DNA from: Bacillota bacterium | Lineage (GTDB): Bacteria > Bacillota > Clostridia > Acetivibrionales > DSM-1351 | Direction of reading: 5' to 3' | Length of the DNA: 45,768 nt | NCBI GenBank assembly: GCA_023393115.1 | Contig: JAEWMS010000047.1 | Location: forward strand, 1 to 45,768 | In this document: positions 24,820 through 34,429 of the stretch, piece by piece | Numbering within the stretch: the stretch's first letter is position 1 | Layout: every line of letters begins with the position of its first letter | Translations under genes and position numbers: made by a program | Notes under the pieces: model-generated | Seen by the model: the letters and a program-made list of their open reading frames with translations, nothing else | Told to the model about the DNA's origin: nothing | Database searches by the model: none

Positions 24820-25521
24820 ATGATGATGAAAAGAACTACAGCTTTAACTTCGCTTAACGGCCTGGAGCATATGCTGGTTAGTGATGATTTGGAAGGCTTC
24901 AAGATGAGTTATTTGAAAATGCAGCATTTATACCAATCTGCAACTCGAGAAGTTAGTACTAAGCTGGAGATACTGGATGATGAATTTCAGGTTATTCACA
25001 GAAGAAATCCTATTCATCATATGCAGAGCAGAATCAAGTCAGTAAAGAGTATTCTCGAGAAACTGAGCAGAAAAGATCTTGAAATAAGCATTGATTCGGC
25101 AAAAGAAAACTTACATGACATAGCGGGAATACGAGTAGTCTGTTATTATATTGAAGATATATACTTGATCGCAAAAATGCTGACAGAGCAGGATGACATA
25201 GAACTCATAAGAGAGACCGATTACATTAAGAACCCAAAGCCAAATGGGTACCGGAGCTTGCATCTGGTTGTCAAAGTGCCGGTGTTTTTCTCGAATGGGA
25301 AAGAATTAGTGCCTGTTGAGATTCAAATCAGAACAATAGCGATGGACTTTTGGGCAAGTCTTGAGCATCAGCTCAGGTACAAAACCATAGATACTATTCC
25401 TCCTGAAGTTGTGAAGGAATTGCAGGACTGTGCAGATACCATTGCTGAGACCGATTTAAGGATGCAAAGGATATATAAGACCATTGAGGAATTCAATCTT
25501 AATGCCGAGGAGTCCGAGTAA
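24820..25521 (+). CDS. Small alarmone synthetase (RelQ/RelP-type (p)ppGpp synthetase)
   Basis: ATG 24820 is about ten bases after AAGGGAGA; a TTG 24 bases earlier is a less likely start. The 233-residue protein has only the RelA/SpoT synthetase domain: RIKSVKSILEKL, HDIAGIRVVCYYIEDIY, the G-loop KNPKPNGYRSLHLVV and VEIQIRTIAMDFWASLEHQ. Hydrolase, TGS and ACT domains are absent. It transfers pyrophosphate from ATP to GDP or GTP. Single-gene unit bounded by terminators. Confidence 0.92.
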   Translation: MMMKRTTALTSLNGLEHMLVSDDLEGFKMSYLKMQHLYQSATREVSTKLEILDDEFQVIHRRNPIHHMQSRIKSVKSILEKLSRKDLEISIDSAKENLHDIAGIRVVCYYIEDIYLIAKMLTEQDDIELIRETDYIKNPKPNGYRSLHLVVKVPVFFSNGKELVPVEIQIRTIAMDFWASLEHQLRYKTIDTIPPEVVKELQDCADTIAETDLRMQRIYKTIEEFNLNAEESE

Positions 25522-25552
25522 ATAAACTCATCGGCTTGCAGATATAGATAAA

Positions 25553-25594
25553 CGCAAAACCACCTCACTCCACCACGGGTGAGGTGGTTTTGCG
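25553..25594. terminator. Bidirectional terminator
   Basis: A perfect 15-pair stem with arms CGCAAAACCACCTCA and its complement, 12-base loop. It separates the alarmone synthetase gene from the convergent DeoR gene. Confidence 0.85.
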
Positions 25595-25613
25595 TTTAAG
25601 CTGTTGAAGTGGG

Positions 25614-26378
25614 CTAAGTTGGCCAGAGTATCTCACAGCCATGTTTTTCTGCTGCTTCAATGTATTCGGCCTGCGGCTTCCTGTCTGTGAGTATATAGCC
25701 GACATCTTCATAGCCGCAGGTCCTGCACATATATATGTTTCCGAACTTGCTGCTGTCACAAAGCAGTATGCGGACATTAGAGTTTCTGATAAGAGCTTTT
25801 TTAAGCTTGGACTGCTCGAAGGAGGCGTCAGTTATTCCGTTTCCGGCTGTGAGTCCGCTGCAGGAAAAAATGGCAAGTTCGGCATTAAGATTTGACAGAT
25901 AATCAAGTGTGTCGCTTCCCAAAAGAGAGTTGGAACGGGTGCTGACAACACCTCCCGGCATATATATTTTTGCCTCTGTTTTTTCAGATAGAAGCAGTGC
26001 ATTCTTCAGGCCGTTGGTTATGACTGTGAGGTACCTGAATTGTGAAAGGAACGGTATAACCATACCAGCGGTGCTGCTGGAATCCATAAAAATAACAGAG
26101 TTTGAGCTTATAAAACTTATGGCCAGCTCGGCAATTTTCTTTTTCTCTCTAATGTTTTCGAGTTCTCTTACTGCGATGGCCGATTCGGCATCTGAGCTGT
26201 CAAAAAGTACTGCACCGCCGTGGGAGCGTTTTATGACACCGGCCCTTTCCATTTTGGCCAAATCCCGCCTTATTGTAGCATCACTAACATACAAATCTTT
26301 GCTTAATTCATGAACCTTTACACTTTTTCTAACACTGATTATATTAAGTATTTTATTGTGACGCTCTTCTTCAAACAT
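25614..26378 (-). CDS. DeoR-family regulator of the rhamnose genes
   Basis: A 254-residue DeoR protein: helix-turn-helix ERHNKILNIISVRKSVKVHELSKDLYVSDATIRRDL, GVIKRSHGGAV, then a sugar-phosphate sensor domain with IFMDSSSTA, VITNGL and CDSSKFG. It is divergent from rhaB with 218 bases between starts, so it most likely senses a rhamnose-pathway phosphate and represses rhaBAD. AraC-type RhaS/RhaR of enteric bacteria are absent. Confidence 0.85.
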   Translation of the reverse strand: MFEEERHNKILNIISVRKSVKVHELSKDLYVSDATIRRDLAKMERAGVIKRSHGGAVLFDSSDAESAIAVRELENIREKKKIAELAISFISSNSVIFMDSSSTAGMVIPFLSQFRYLTVITNGLKNALLLSEKTEAKIYMPGGVVSTRSNSLLGSDTLDYLSNLNAELAIFSCSGLTAGNGITDASFEQSKLKKALIRNSNVRILLCDSSKFGNIYMCRTCGYEDVGYILTDRKPQAEYIEAAEKHGCEILWPT

Positions 26379-26393
26379 AGCAACCTCCCGATT

Positions 26394-26435
26394 AGGACAA
26401 CTTTAATATGGATTATCCTCAACATGAGTTGTCCT
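26394..26435. promoter_or_regulatory. DeoR operator: distant inverted repeat
   Basis: AGGACAACT (26394-26402) and AGTTGTCCT (26427-26435) are perfect inverted copies separated by 24 bases, directly before the DeoR start. This fits autoregulation. Confidence 0.6.
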
Positions 26436-26501
26436 CTGGTAATGTTCGTGTGCGTTTAAATATGCTTAAATAGTAGCAAAAGATTGCTTAAATTTCAACA
26501 T

Positions 26502-26537
26502 AATGAACAAATATAGACCCAAATGAACACGTATAAT
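26502..26537 (+). promoter_or_regulatory. rhaB promoter region with direct repeats
   Basis: AATGAACA occurs at 26502-26509 and 26522-26529, exactly 20 bases apart, immediately before TATAAT (26532-26537). No good -35 is present, so the repeats may be an activator or repressor site. TGTTCGT at 26443-26449 is a partial inverted copy. Confidence 0.45.
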
Positions 26538-26596
26538 ATAATTTAAATGAGAATAAAGACATTTATACATGATAATCGATAAATTAGGAGGGCAGA

Positions 26597-28075
26597 ATGG
26601 ACAACAAGAGAGTTTTGGCATTCGATTTTGGGGCCTCAAGCGGCAGAGCCATGCTGGGGGAATTTGACGGGCGAAAAATTAGAATGCAGGAAATTCACCG
26701 ATTCAGTAATGATCCTGTTACTGTAGACAAAACCATGTATTGGGATATACTGAGGCTTTTCCACGATACCAGGCAAAGTATAACAAAGGCCAATAAAGAG
26801 GGAGGTTTTGATGCAATAGGTATCGATACCTGGGGTGTTGATTTTGCTTTACTTGATAAAAGAGGTAATATGCTTGGAAATGCTGTGCATTACAGGGATC
26901 TAAGAACTGAAGGGATAGAAAAGGATGTTTTTAAGCTGGTGCCAAAAGAGGTATTGTATAATACAACAGGAATACAGCATATGAGAATAAATACAATATT
27001 TCAGCTGGCATATCTGGCTAAATACCAGCCCGAAATGTTGGAAAATGCCGAGACACTTCTACTAATTCCGGATTTGTTGGCTTATTTCCTGACAGGTGCT
27101 AAACGCAGTGAAATAACCAATGCTTCAACAACGAGTTTGTTTAGTCCTGAAGAGAATAAATGGTGCTTTGATATTTGTGAGAAGCTGGGTATTAAAAAGA
27201 GTATATTTCCCGAAATAATTTATCCGGGTGAGACTTACGGGTTCCTGTGCAAGGATATATGCGAAGAATTATCCTGCAGAGAGGTTCCGGTTATTGCCGT
27301 ATCTACACATGATACAGCCTCAGCAGTTGTTAGTGCACCTGCCGTAAACAAAGATTTTGTATACATCAGCTGCGGAACCTGGTCACTTCTGGGTGTTGAA
27401 ACCGATAAACCAGTTATGAACAAAGAATCCATGGAAGCCAATTTTACAAATGAGATAGGTTTTAATAACAAAATCCGTTTTCTAAAAAACATCATGGGTT
27501 TATGGCTTATACAGGAATCAAGAAGACAATGGCAGAGAGAAGGTTTTGAAGTGGATTTCAATACCCTTGAAAATGAAGCACTTGAGGCCGAACCGTTTCT
27601 TTGCTACATAGATCCGGATGCACCTGACTTTGAAACTCCCGGGAATCTTCCAGAAAGAATAAGGAATTATTGCAGTAGAACAGGTCAGTATATTCCTCAA
27701 ACCCGTGGTGAGGTTATGAGATGCATATATCAAAGCCTGGCATTGAAGTACAGATACACGGTAGAAAAACTGGAAAGTCTTACTGGAAAACAGTATAAGA
27801 GTATTAATATTATTGGCGGAGGTATAAAGGATACCCTTTTGTGCAGAATGACTGCCAATGCATGCAACAGAGAAGTACATGCAGGTCCTGTAGAGGCCAC
27901 CGTAATGGGTAATATAGCAGTTCAGTTTATTACACTTGGGGCTATAAAGGATCTGTCCGAAGCAAGAAAAATCATTCGGAATTCTACTGACCTAAAAATT
28001 TACACACCGTATCAGACCGAGGAGTGGCAAGGGGCGTATGAGGAGTATGCAAAAATTTCATGTGATTCTAAGTAG
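26597..28075 (+). CDS. rhaB: Rhamnulokinase
   Basis: A 492-residue FGGY kinase. The N-terminus AFDFGASSGRAMLGEFDG is the phosphate loop characteristic of rhamnulokinases; GIDTWGVDFALLD, STHDTASAV, SCGTWSLLGVE and IIGGGIKDTLLCRMTAN follow. It phosphorylates L-rhamnulose with ATP. First gene of the rhaBAD set, with a GGAGGG site. The lack of a rhamnose transporter or RhaM in the window is notable. Confidence 0.95.
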   Translation: MDNKRVLAFDFGASSGRAMLGEFDGRKIRMQEIHRFSNDPVTVDKTMYWDILRLFHDTRQSITKANKEGGFDAIGIDTWGVDFALLDKRGNMLGNAVHYRDLRTEGIEKDVFKLVPKEVLYNTTGIQHMRINTIFQLAYLAKYQPEMLENAETLLLIPDLLAYFLTGAKRSEITNASTTSLFSPEENKWCFDICEKLGIKKSIFPEIIYPGETYGFLCKDICEELSCREVPVIAVSTHDTASAVVSAPAVNKDFVYISCGTWSLLGVETDKPVMNKESMEANFTNEIGFNNKIRFLKNIMGLWLIQESRRQWQREGFEVDFNTLENEALEAEPFLCYIDPDAPDFETPGNLPERIRNYCSRTGQYIPQTRGEVMRCIYQSLALKYRYTVEKLESLTGKQYKSINIIGGGIKDTLLCRMTANACNREVHAGPVEATVMGNIAVQFITLGAIKDLSEARKIIRNSTDLKIYTPYQTEEWQGAYEEYAKISCDSK

Positions 28076-28179
28076 TCAAAGATTTTATGCTCTTGGATGA
28101 GGATTATAAGAAGATTATGAGATAAATGAAGATTAAGGAGACAAAAAGCTAAAACTAAAAAGATAGTGAGGGAGTAAGT

Positions 28180-29436
28180 ATGAGTGAAATTAATGAAGCA
28201 TATGAACTGGCGAAAAGAGCCTATGCAAGAATTGGAGTAGATACGGACAAGGTTATCGAGAAATTAATGAAGGTAAAAATATCTCTTCACTGCTGGCAGG
28301 GTGATGATGTCTCGGGATTTCTATTTAAGGATCAGGAGTTAAGCGGAGGTATCCAGGTAACAGGTAATTACCCTGGTGCTGCAACCAATGTACAGGAACT
28401 CAGGCAGGATATCGAAAAGGCCTTAAGCTTCATACCGGGTAAACATAAGGTTAATTTGCATGCAATATATGCTGATACAAATGAAAAAGTAGATTTGGAT
28501 CAATTGGAGCCGAAACATTTTGAGGGTTGGGTAAATTGGGCAAAGCAGCAAGGCCTTGGGCTGGATTTCAATCCCACCTGTTTTTCCCACCCAATGGCCG
28601 ACAGTGGATTTACCATAAGTAGTGCCGATAAGGAAACAAGGAATTTCTGGATCAGACACTGTAAAAAGAGCCGTAAAATAGGTGAGTATTTTGGAAGGGA
28701 ATTGGGACAGACCTGTATCACCAACTTCTGGTTCCCTGACGGATTTAAGGATATTCCGGTTGATAGGGAAGCTCCGAGACAACGTATGAAGAGTGCACTT
28801 GATGAGGTATTCACCGACAAAATTGATCCGAGACACAATATTGACGCAGTGGAAAGCAAGGTTTTCGGTATAGGTACAGAAAGCTATGTCGTAGGCTCAA
28901 ATGAGTTCTGTCTGGGATATGCTGTTCAGAATAACAAGGCGGTATGTCTTGATGCAGGGCACTTCCATCCAACAGAGGTCATATCTGACAAGATAGCTAC
29001 AGTATTGATGTTTACAGACCAACTGCTATTACATGTGAGCCGCCCTGTAAGGTGGGACAGTGACCACGTTGTAATTATGGATGATGAGCTGAATCATATT
29101 GCTCAATCACTTGTAAGGAACAATCTTCTTGAGCGCACTCATATAGGGCTTGATTTCTTTGACGGAAGCATTAATAGAATTGCTGCATGGGTTATCGGTA
29201 GCAGAAATATGATCAAGGCTTTGCTTAAGGCTATGCTTGAGCCAACAGAGCAGCTTAAGCAGCTGGAGCTTGAGAGTGATTACACCAGTAGGTTGGCTAT
29301 GCTGGAAGAACTGAAAACCTATCCGTTCGGAGCAGTATGGGATTACTATTGTCAGACAATGGGAGTACCTGTTAGAGAAAACTGGCTTACTGAAGTGAAA
29401 AAATATGAAAGTGAAGTCCTTAAAATCAGAAGATAA
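28180..29436 (+). CDS. rhaA: L-rhamnose isomerase
   Basis: A 418-residue protein, matching the 419 of the E. coli enzyme. HCWQGDDVSGF, LGLDFNPTCFSHPMADSGFTLS-type segment, TNFWFPDGFKD and LDAGHFHPTE carry the metal and substrate ligands. It interconverts L-rhamnose and L-rhamnulose. It lies 104 bases after rhaB and 50 bases before rhaD. Confidence 0.96.
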   Translation: MSEINEAYELAKRAYARIGVDTDKVIEKLMKVKISLHCWQGDDVSGFLFKDQELSGGIQVTGNYPGAATNVQELRQDIEKALSFIPGKHKVNLHAIYADTNEKVDLDQLEPKHFEGWVNWAKQQGLGLDFNPTCFSHPMADSGFTISSADKETRNFWIRHCKKSRKIGEYFGRELGQTCITNFWFPDGFKDIPVDREAPRQRMKSALDEVFTDKIDPRHNIDAVESKVFGIGTESYVVGSNEFCLGYAVQNNKAVCLDAGHFHPTEVISDKIATVLMFTDQLLLHVSRPVRWDSDHVVIMDDELNHIAQSLVRNNLLERTHIGLDFFDGSINRIAAWVIGSRNMIKALLKAMLEPTEQLKQLELESDYTSRLAMLEELKTYPFGAVWDYYCQTMGVPVRENWLTEVKKYESEVLKIRR

Positions 29437-29486
29437 TAGCACAATATAATTATGTAAACCAAATTAAGAGAAAAGAGAGAACCGAG

Positions 29487-30299
29487 ATGAAAGATATATT
29501 ATCAGCACCTTTTATTACAGAAATATGCAAGCTAACCTCCAATCTGTACAGATTGGGTTGGGATGAGAGAAACGGCGGAAATATAAGCTATATAATACCG
29601 GAGACCGAGGTGGCCGAATACCTTGACATAAACAGAACGGTAAGGAATATTCCGATGACGTTTGACGGAACTACCCTGGCAGGCAGAATATTTGTTGTTA
29701 CCGGTACCGGAAAGTACTTTAAAAATGTAATGGATGCCCCCGGTATAAATCTGGGAATAGTTAAGGTTAACAGGGATGGAAAAAGTCTTGATCTGCTTTG
29801 GGGTTACGAGGACGGGGGCAGACCTACCAGCGAACTGCCTGCCCACCTAATGACTCATATTGAGCGGCTTAAGGTTGATCCAAACCACAGGGTGGTTATT
29901 CACACTCATCCTACAAATACCATTGCGATGACCTTTGTGCATGATCTTGATGAAAAAGCATTTACAAGAACTCTCTGGCAAATGTGTACCGAATGTCTTG
30001 TGGTGTTCCCCGATGGGGTCAGCGTACTGCCATGGATGCTGTGCGGCAATGAGGAAATAGGTAGGGTTACTGCACAAAAAATGAAGGAGTTCAGAGTAGT
30101 TGTATGGGCTCAGCATGGCATATTCGGTACAGGAAAAGACCTTGATGAGACCTTCGGGCTCATTGAAACAGTTGAAAAAGCAGCTGAAATATTTATAAAA
30201 ATAATGAATATGCCCATTAAACAAACTATTACTGATGAAAATCTGAAGATACTGGCTAAAGCCTTTGGAATAACTCCAAGAGCAGGATATCTGGAATAG
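29487..30299 (+). CDS. rhaD: Rhamnulose-1-phosphate aldolase
   Basis: A 270-residue class II aldolase. TSELPAHLM holds the catalytic Glu, VVIHTHPTN and WAQHGIFG supply the three zinc His. It splits L-rhamnulose-1-phosphate to dihydroxyacetone phosphate and L-lactaldehyde. Last gene of the set. I see no terminator before the next gene, so some read-through into the BlaI gene is possible. Confidence 0.95.
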   Translation: MKDILSAPFITEICKLTSNLYRLGWDERNGGNISYIIPETEVAEYLDINRTVRNIPMTFDGTTLAGRIFVVTGTGKYFKNVMDAPGINLGIVKVNRDGKSLDLLWGYEDGGRPTSELPAHLMTHIERLKVDPNHRVVIHTHPTNTIAMTFVHDLDEKAFTRTLWQMCTECLVVFPDGVSVLPWMLCGNEEIGRVTAQKMKEFRVVVWAQHGIFGTGKDLDETFGLIETVEKAAEIFIKIMNMPIKQTITDENLKILAKAFGITPRAGYLE

Positions 30300-30325
30300 G
30301 TTTCTCCACCGCATTAATTAATGTA

Positions 30326-30355
30326 TTGACAAAACTAGACTATAGCAGTAGTTTT
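30326..30355 (+). promoter_or_regulatory. Promoter and BlaI-type operator
   Basis: TTGACA (30326-30331) is a consensus -35; the -10 at 17 bases is the weak TAGTTT. AAAACTA (30331-30337) and TAGTTTT (30349-30355) form a perfect inverted repeat spanning the spacer and the -10, where a BlaI/MecI repressor would block transcription. Confidence 0.6.
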
Positions 30356-30419
30356 ATGTTAGGATCAAGAAGGTTACTTCATCTATTGTCATTGCATTAA
30401 AATTGGAGGTAAATCTGTG

Positions 30420-30785
30420 ATGGAGCAAATAAAGCTTTTTGACAGCGAAATTAAAGTAATGGAGCTTTTATGGGATAAAGGCCCTGTTACTGCCAAAGAG
30501 ATTTCCATACTTGCCGGAGAAACAACAGGCTGGAATAAAAATACCACCTATACCATCATAAAGAAACTGGTTGAGAAAGGAGCCGTCAGACGGGAAGAAC
30601 CAAATTTTATGTGTTTTCCCGTAATTTCAAGAGAACAGGTACAATTGGCCGAAACCTCAAACCTAATTAACAAATTATACAAGGGTTCAAAAAAACTATT
30701 CTTTTCTTCTTTCATAGGAAAGGAAAAGTTAACTCGTGAAGAGATAGAAGAACTGAAGCGGATTATTGAGAAAAGCGGCGAGTAG
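30420..30785 (+). CDS. BlaI/MecI-family repressor
   Basis: A 121-residue winged-helix repressor (GTG at 30417 is an alternative start). KVMELLWDKGPVTAKEISILAGETTGWNKNTTYTIIKKLVEKGAVRRE is the DNA-binding part; the C-terminal helices dimerise. The pair with the M56 gene after it is the usual signalling unit. Confidence 0.9.
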   Translation: MEQIKLFDSEIKVMELLWDKGPVTAKEISILAGETTGWNKNTTYTIIKKLVEKGAVRREEPNFMCFPVISREQVQLAETSNLINKLYKGSKKLFFSSFIGKEKLTREEIEELKRIIEKSGE

Positions 30786-30811
30786 TTACCAATGCTGACA
30801 TGGAGGGTGAC

Positions 30812-31822
30812 ATGCTGAACACTGTTTTTTATTCATTAATCAACATGAGTATTATTGCATCGATTATCGGACTTCTGCTTCTGATTCTGAGAAAGATTAA
30901 GCTTATCCCCAGACTGGCGGTTTATTGGATGTGGACCCTTGTTTTCCTGAAACTTATAATACCTTTTTCAGTATCAAGCAGGGTTAGTATTTTAAATCTA
31001 ACAGGTTCTCTAGTTAAAAAAGTAGTGGCTGTACCGGGTATGAAGGAAAGAAGTATTAGCCTGAGTATGTCCAACTCAATTGGTGCAGCAGATACATATT
31101 TCCCTGTGACCTTTAAAACCGGTCAGCTGGAAAAAATATTCTCAATAGCAGCTTACGTATGGATAATTGGAGCCGTAGGTTCCGTTATTTTTGCAGTTAT
31201 AATATATTTTATTACTTGCAGACGGGTAAGGTCAGCCACAGTGGACTTCGGCATACCTGGTATGAATATTGCAGTTGACCAACGGTTGTACAGGACTGAT
31301 GATTATTTTAATAAATTAAGTTCAATGGTGGCTGCCCCGGTATACATCTGTGAGGAAATTAATACGCCTATGGTACAGGGTGTTTTACGACAGAGGATAT
31401 TGATTCCGAAAGAGTGTCTTGGGGATCCTGGACTTAAGTACATTATTTTACATGAGAATATTCATGTGAAAAGAAAAGACAATTTAATCAGGATTATTTC
31501 TTTGTTTACAGCCTGTTTGCACTGGTTTAACCCACTAGCATGGATATTTATGACTAAATTTTCGGAGGACATGGAGCTTACTTGCGATTTAAAGGCTGTG
31601 AAAGAGCTTACATCTGATGAGAGAAAAGACTATGCACAGACATTGCTGGCTGTAGGAACAGAAGGGCAATATCAGGTGATGTCGGCCTTCGGCAGTTCAA
31701 GTATAAGTAAAAGAGTTATTAATGTGCTGAGTTATAAAAAGATAACAGTTTTTTCACTGACGCTAATGCTGATATTTGTTGCAGCTGCCGCAGCAGTTCT
31801 TCTTACTAATCCATCAAAGTGA
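30812..31822 (+). CDS. BlaR1-like M56 membrane metallopeptidase without sensor domain
   Basis: ATG 30812 follows GGAGGGTGAC; a longer start at 30800 is less likely. The 336-residue protein has four hydrophobic segments (about 6-25, 30-50, 105-130, 305-325) and the zinc motif HENIH (His about 214) with a later ELTCD. It lacks the penicillin-binding sensor domain of true BlaR1 (about 590 residues). It probably cleaves the BlaI repressor when induced. What it senses is unknown. Confidence 0.87.
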   Translation: MLNTVFYSLINMSIIASIIGLLLLILRKIKLIPRLAVYWMWTLVFLKLIIPFSVSSRVSILNLTGSLVKKVVAVPGMKERSISLSMSNSIGAADTYFPVTFKTGQLEKIFSIAAYVWIIGAVGSVIFAVIIYFITCRRVRSATVDFGIPGMNIAVDQRLYRTDDYFNKLSSMVAAPVYICEEINTPMVQGVLRQRILIPKECLGDPGLKYIILHENIHVKRKDNLIRIISLFTACLHWFNPLAWIFMTKFSEDMELTCDLKAVKELTSDERKDYAQTLLAVGTEGQYQVMSAFGSSSISKRVINVLSYKKITVFSLTLMLIFVAAAAAVLLTNPSK

Positions 31823-31945
31823 GAAGGTCTATATGCCAATAGGCAGGTTATACAAGCAATGAAATGAAGACCTCTGGATGTGTCTAAAAATGTAAAATAA
31901 ATATGGGTTTTAACAAATAAATAACTAGCTATTTTCACGTGATAA

Positions 31946-31974
31946 TTGTCAAAATAAACTTGATTAAATATGGT
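31946..31974 (+). promoter_or_regulatory. Predicted promoter of the chemoreceptor gene
   Basis: TTGTCA and TATGGT are 17 bases apart, 75 bases before the gene. I found no clear SigD (CCGATAT) motility promoter here. Confidence 0.4.
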
Positions 31975-32048
31975 TGGTGAAGTATTATAGAGGTATAGAG
32001 AGAATAGTGTCAAATCACTAAATTCAATAGGAGTGTGAGGGCGAGTTT

Positions 32049-34304
32049 ATGAATATTAAGCCGGCAATAACAAAGATTAGGGAGATCCTTAAAAAAGTGG
32101 TATCATCGGCTTCATCGCTAATTAAAAATCTACCAAAAACCAAGGTGGGTCAAACTAGAAATAATAGTTTTGTAAGTAATGGAAAAATGTCGAATATTAA
32201 AGAAGTATCAAATAACTTTTTTCTTTTGAGAAAAGTTAAAATTCAGACCAGACTTATAGCATCCTTTGTAATATTGTTGGTTGCTGCGCTTCTTATAACC
32301 GGAATATTTTCATATACCAGCTCAACGAGTACAATAGATAATAAGGTTAAAACCTATTCAATTCAGGTCACAAGCCAGACTAGTGTAGTTTTAAACAATG
32401 AAATAGACCGTGTAGAGAACTACATAATGGATGTTGGTCTGTCTTCAACAGTTCAGGATGCAGTAACGGCAGACACTTCGGGAGACGAGTATGAGAAATT
32501 AATGCAATCAAGAGTAATATCTGATTTTCTGACAAATAAATTTGCAACAACAAAAGATATTCAGTTTGTTGGGTTTTTTCACGGAGAAAAATTTGATAGA
32601 CCTGAAGTTTATAATGCTGCTTCTGTTTCAGTAGATAATGGAAAAATGTCAAACTTTGATACAAAGAAGCTTGAATGGGCAGATATTTCTGTTATATCTT
32701 CAGGTAAAGAAAAAATTGCACTGGGAGCAAGAAAGAATATTAATTCTCTGGCAAGTGGAGGTGTTGTTGCCAAAATGGTAATTATCCCCAAGGATAACTT
32801 TCTATCTTCCTCTTTCAATAACCTGAATATAGGTAAAGACGAAAAAACCGGTAAAGATTTTCCTATTTTAGTTGTAACCTCAACGGGTAAGATATTGTCG
32901 TCAAGAGATGAGTCAACATTCCCGCTGGGAGAGACAAATGATGCGTCAAAGAGCATAGGAGAAAGTATAAAGAAAGAACTGGACGAAAAGGTAAAAAATA
33001 AAATAAAGTATGAACAGAGAAAATCCGGAAACATCGAGATGGACGTCGGTAAGGACTTCAGCCTTGTGTCATATTCACAGATAGATGAAGACAAGGATTG
33101 GTACGTAGTTTCAGTGGTGCCATACAGCTATTTGAACAACGATGCAAATGATCTTAGAAGAAACATATTGATCATTGGTATTTTATGTATTATCTTTGCT
33201 CTGGTTTTATGTACTGTTATATCGAGAAGTGTTTCTACTCCTTTGAATAAACTTGTTACTACCATGAAGAGAGCAAAGGAAGGCGATTTGACAAGCAAAA
33301 TTGATGATTATGAAAGCGATGAGATAGGGGAAGTATGTAGAAACTATAATGATATGCTTTCAAATATCAACGCACTTGTTTCACAGGTAAGACGGTCATC
33401 AATGAATGTTGTTAGTGCAGCAACTAAAATAGCAGCTGCCTCGGATGCGGCTTATACGTCCTCCGAGCAGGTATCCGTGACTGTAGAGCAGATAGCTAGA
33501 GGTGCAACAGATCAGGCAAATGAAATCAATGAAAGTGTTGCTCACATGGACAAGCTGTCAGAAGGTATAACTTATGTTAGTGATGACGTTTCACAAGTTA
33601 CAGCCATAGCCAATAAAATAAATAATCTTAGTGAAAATGCCTCTAAGACAATTAGTGAATTAAATGTAAAATCAAATCAAGTTAGTGAGACTACAAACAG
33701 AGTTTCCAATAACATTACCGACTTAAGTAACAGTATGAAGGAAATACAGAAGATACTTAAGATAATGATTGGTATTTCTGAACAGACCAACCTTCTGTCA
33801 TTGAATGCTTCCATAGAAGCTGCCCGTGCCGGAGAGGCAGGAAAAGGCTTTGCAGTTGTTGCAAACGAGGTTAAGAAGCTTGCCGAACAATCAAAGGAAT
33901 TCACAAGCAATATCAACAATATCGTAGCTTCAATTGGCAAGAAAACCAACGATACAGTTGAAGAGGTTATGAATTCAAATGTAGTTGTAAGTGAGCAAAT
34001 ACAGTCTGTTAATAGTACTGAAGAGATGTTTAAAACAGTATTTGCAGCAATGCAGGAGGTAATAACTAATATTGAGAGAACAGAAAAATCTGTTGGCAAT
34101 ATTATGAAATCCAAGGAAAAAGTTCTGGAATCAATGGAAAATATCTCTGCTGTGGCTGAGGAATCGGCAGCAACAACTCAGGAAATATCCGCAAGTACAG
34201 AACAGCAGATGGCATCTGCAGAAGAACTTGCCAATAATGCACAGGAACTGAATGAAGTTGCGGCAGCCTTGAATAGAGAGCTGGATAAATTTAAAACAGA
34301 ATAG
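32049..34304 (+). CDS. Methyl-accepting chemotaxis protein
   Basis: A 751-residue chemoreceptor. It has an unusual 65-residue N-terminal cytoplasmic extension, TM1 (about 70-90), a dCache-like extracellular domain (about 95-370), TM2 (about 373-396), HAMP (about 398-450), then the signalling domain with the hairpin tip EQTNLLSLNASIEAARAGEAGKGFAVVANEVKKLAEQS (about 575-612). Glu/Gln-rich methylation regions flank it. Ligand unknown. A terminator follows. Confidence 0.93.
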   Translation: MNIKPAITKIREILKKVVSSASSLIKNLPKTKVGQTRNNSFVSNGKMSNIKEVSNNFFLLRKVKIQTRLIASFVILLVAALLITGIFSYTSSTSTIDNKVKTYSIQVTSQTSVVLNNEIDRVENYIMDVGLSSTVQDAVTADTSGDEYEKLMQSRVISDFLTNKFATTKDIQFVGFFHGEKFDRPEVYNAASVSVDNGKMSNFDTKKLEWADISVISSGKEKIALGARKNINSLASGGVVAKMVIIPKDNFLSSSFNNLNIGKDEKTGKDFPILVVTSTGKILSSRDESTFPLGETNDASKSIGESIKKELDEKVKNKIKYEQRKSGNIEMDVGKDFSLVSYSQIDEDKDWYVVSVVPYSYLNNDANDLRRNILIIGILCIIFALVLCTVISRSVSTPLNKLVTTMKRAKEGDLTSKIDDYESDEIGEVCRNYNDMLSNINALVSQVRRSSMNVVSAATKIAAASDAAYTSSEQVSVTVEQIARGATDQANEINESVAHMDKLSEGITYVSDDVSQVTAIANKINNLSENASKTISELNVKSNQVSETTNRVSNNITDLSNSMKEIQKILKIMIGISEQTNLLSLNASIEAARAGEAGKGFAVVANEVKKLAEQSKEFTSNINNIVASIGKKTNDTVEEVMNSNVVVSEQIQSVNSTEEMFKTVFAAMQEVITNIERTEKSVGNIMKSKEKVLESMENISAVAEESAATTQEISASTEQQMASAEELANNAQELNEVAAALNRELDKFKTE

Positions 34305-34313
34305 TCCTTAACA

Positions 34314-34346
34314 TAAAAAAAGTTCCGGGTAACCGGAACTTTTTTG
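34314..34346 (+). terminator. Terminator after the chemoreceptor gene
   Basis: AGTTCCGG-GTAA-CCGGAACT has an eight-pair stem with a GNRA-type loop, flanked by A and T runs. Confidence 0.85.
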
Positions 34347-34429
34347 TTGGTGCCCAGCATGATCGCATCTGATCTCTTACAAACAATATTTTTATTGTAT
34401 GAGGGGATATAGCTAATCAAAAAATGGGA

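Noticed and set aside
26522..26537. Possible catabolite-repression (cre) site before rhaB
   Set aside because: TGAACACG does not fit the TGNAANCG core.
31825..31875. AGGTCT...AGACCT pairing after the M56 gene
   Set aside because: Only six outer pairs with a large internal loop and no T tract.
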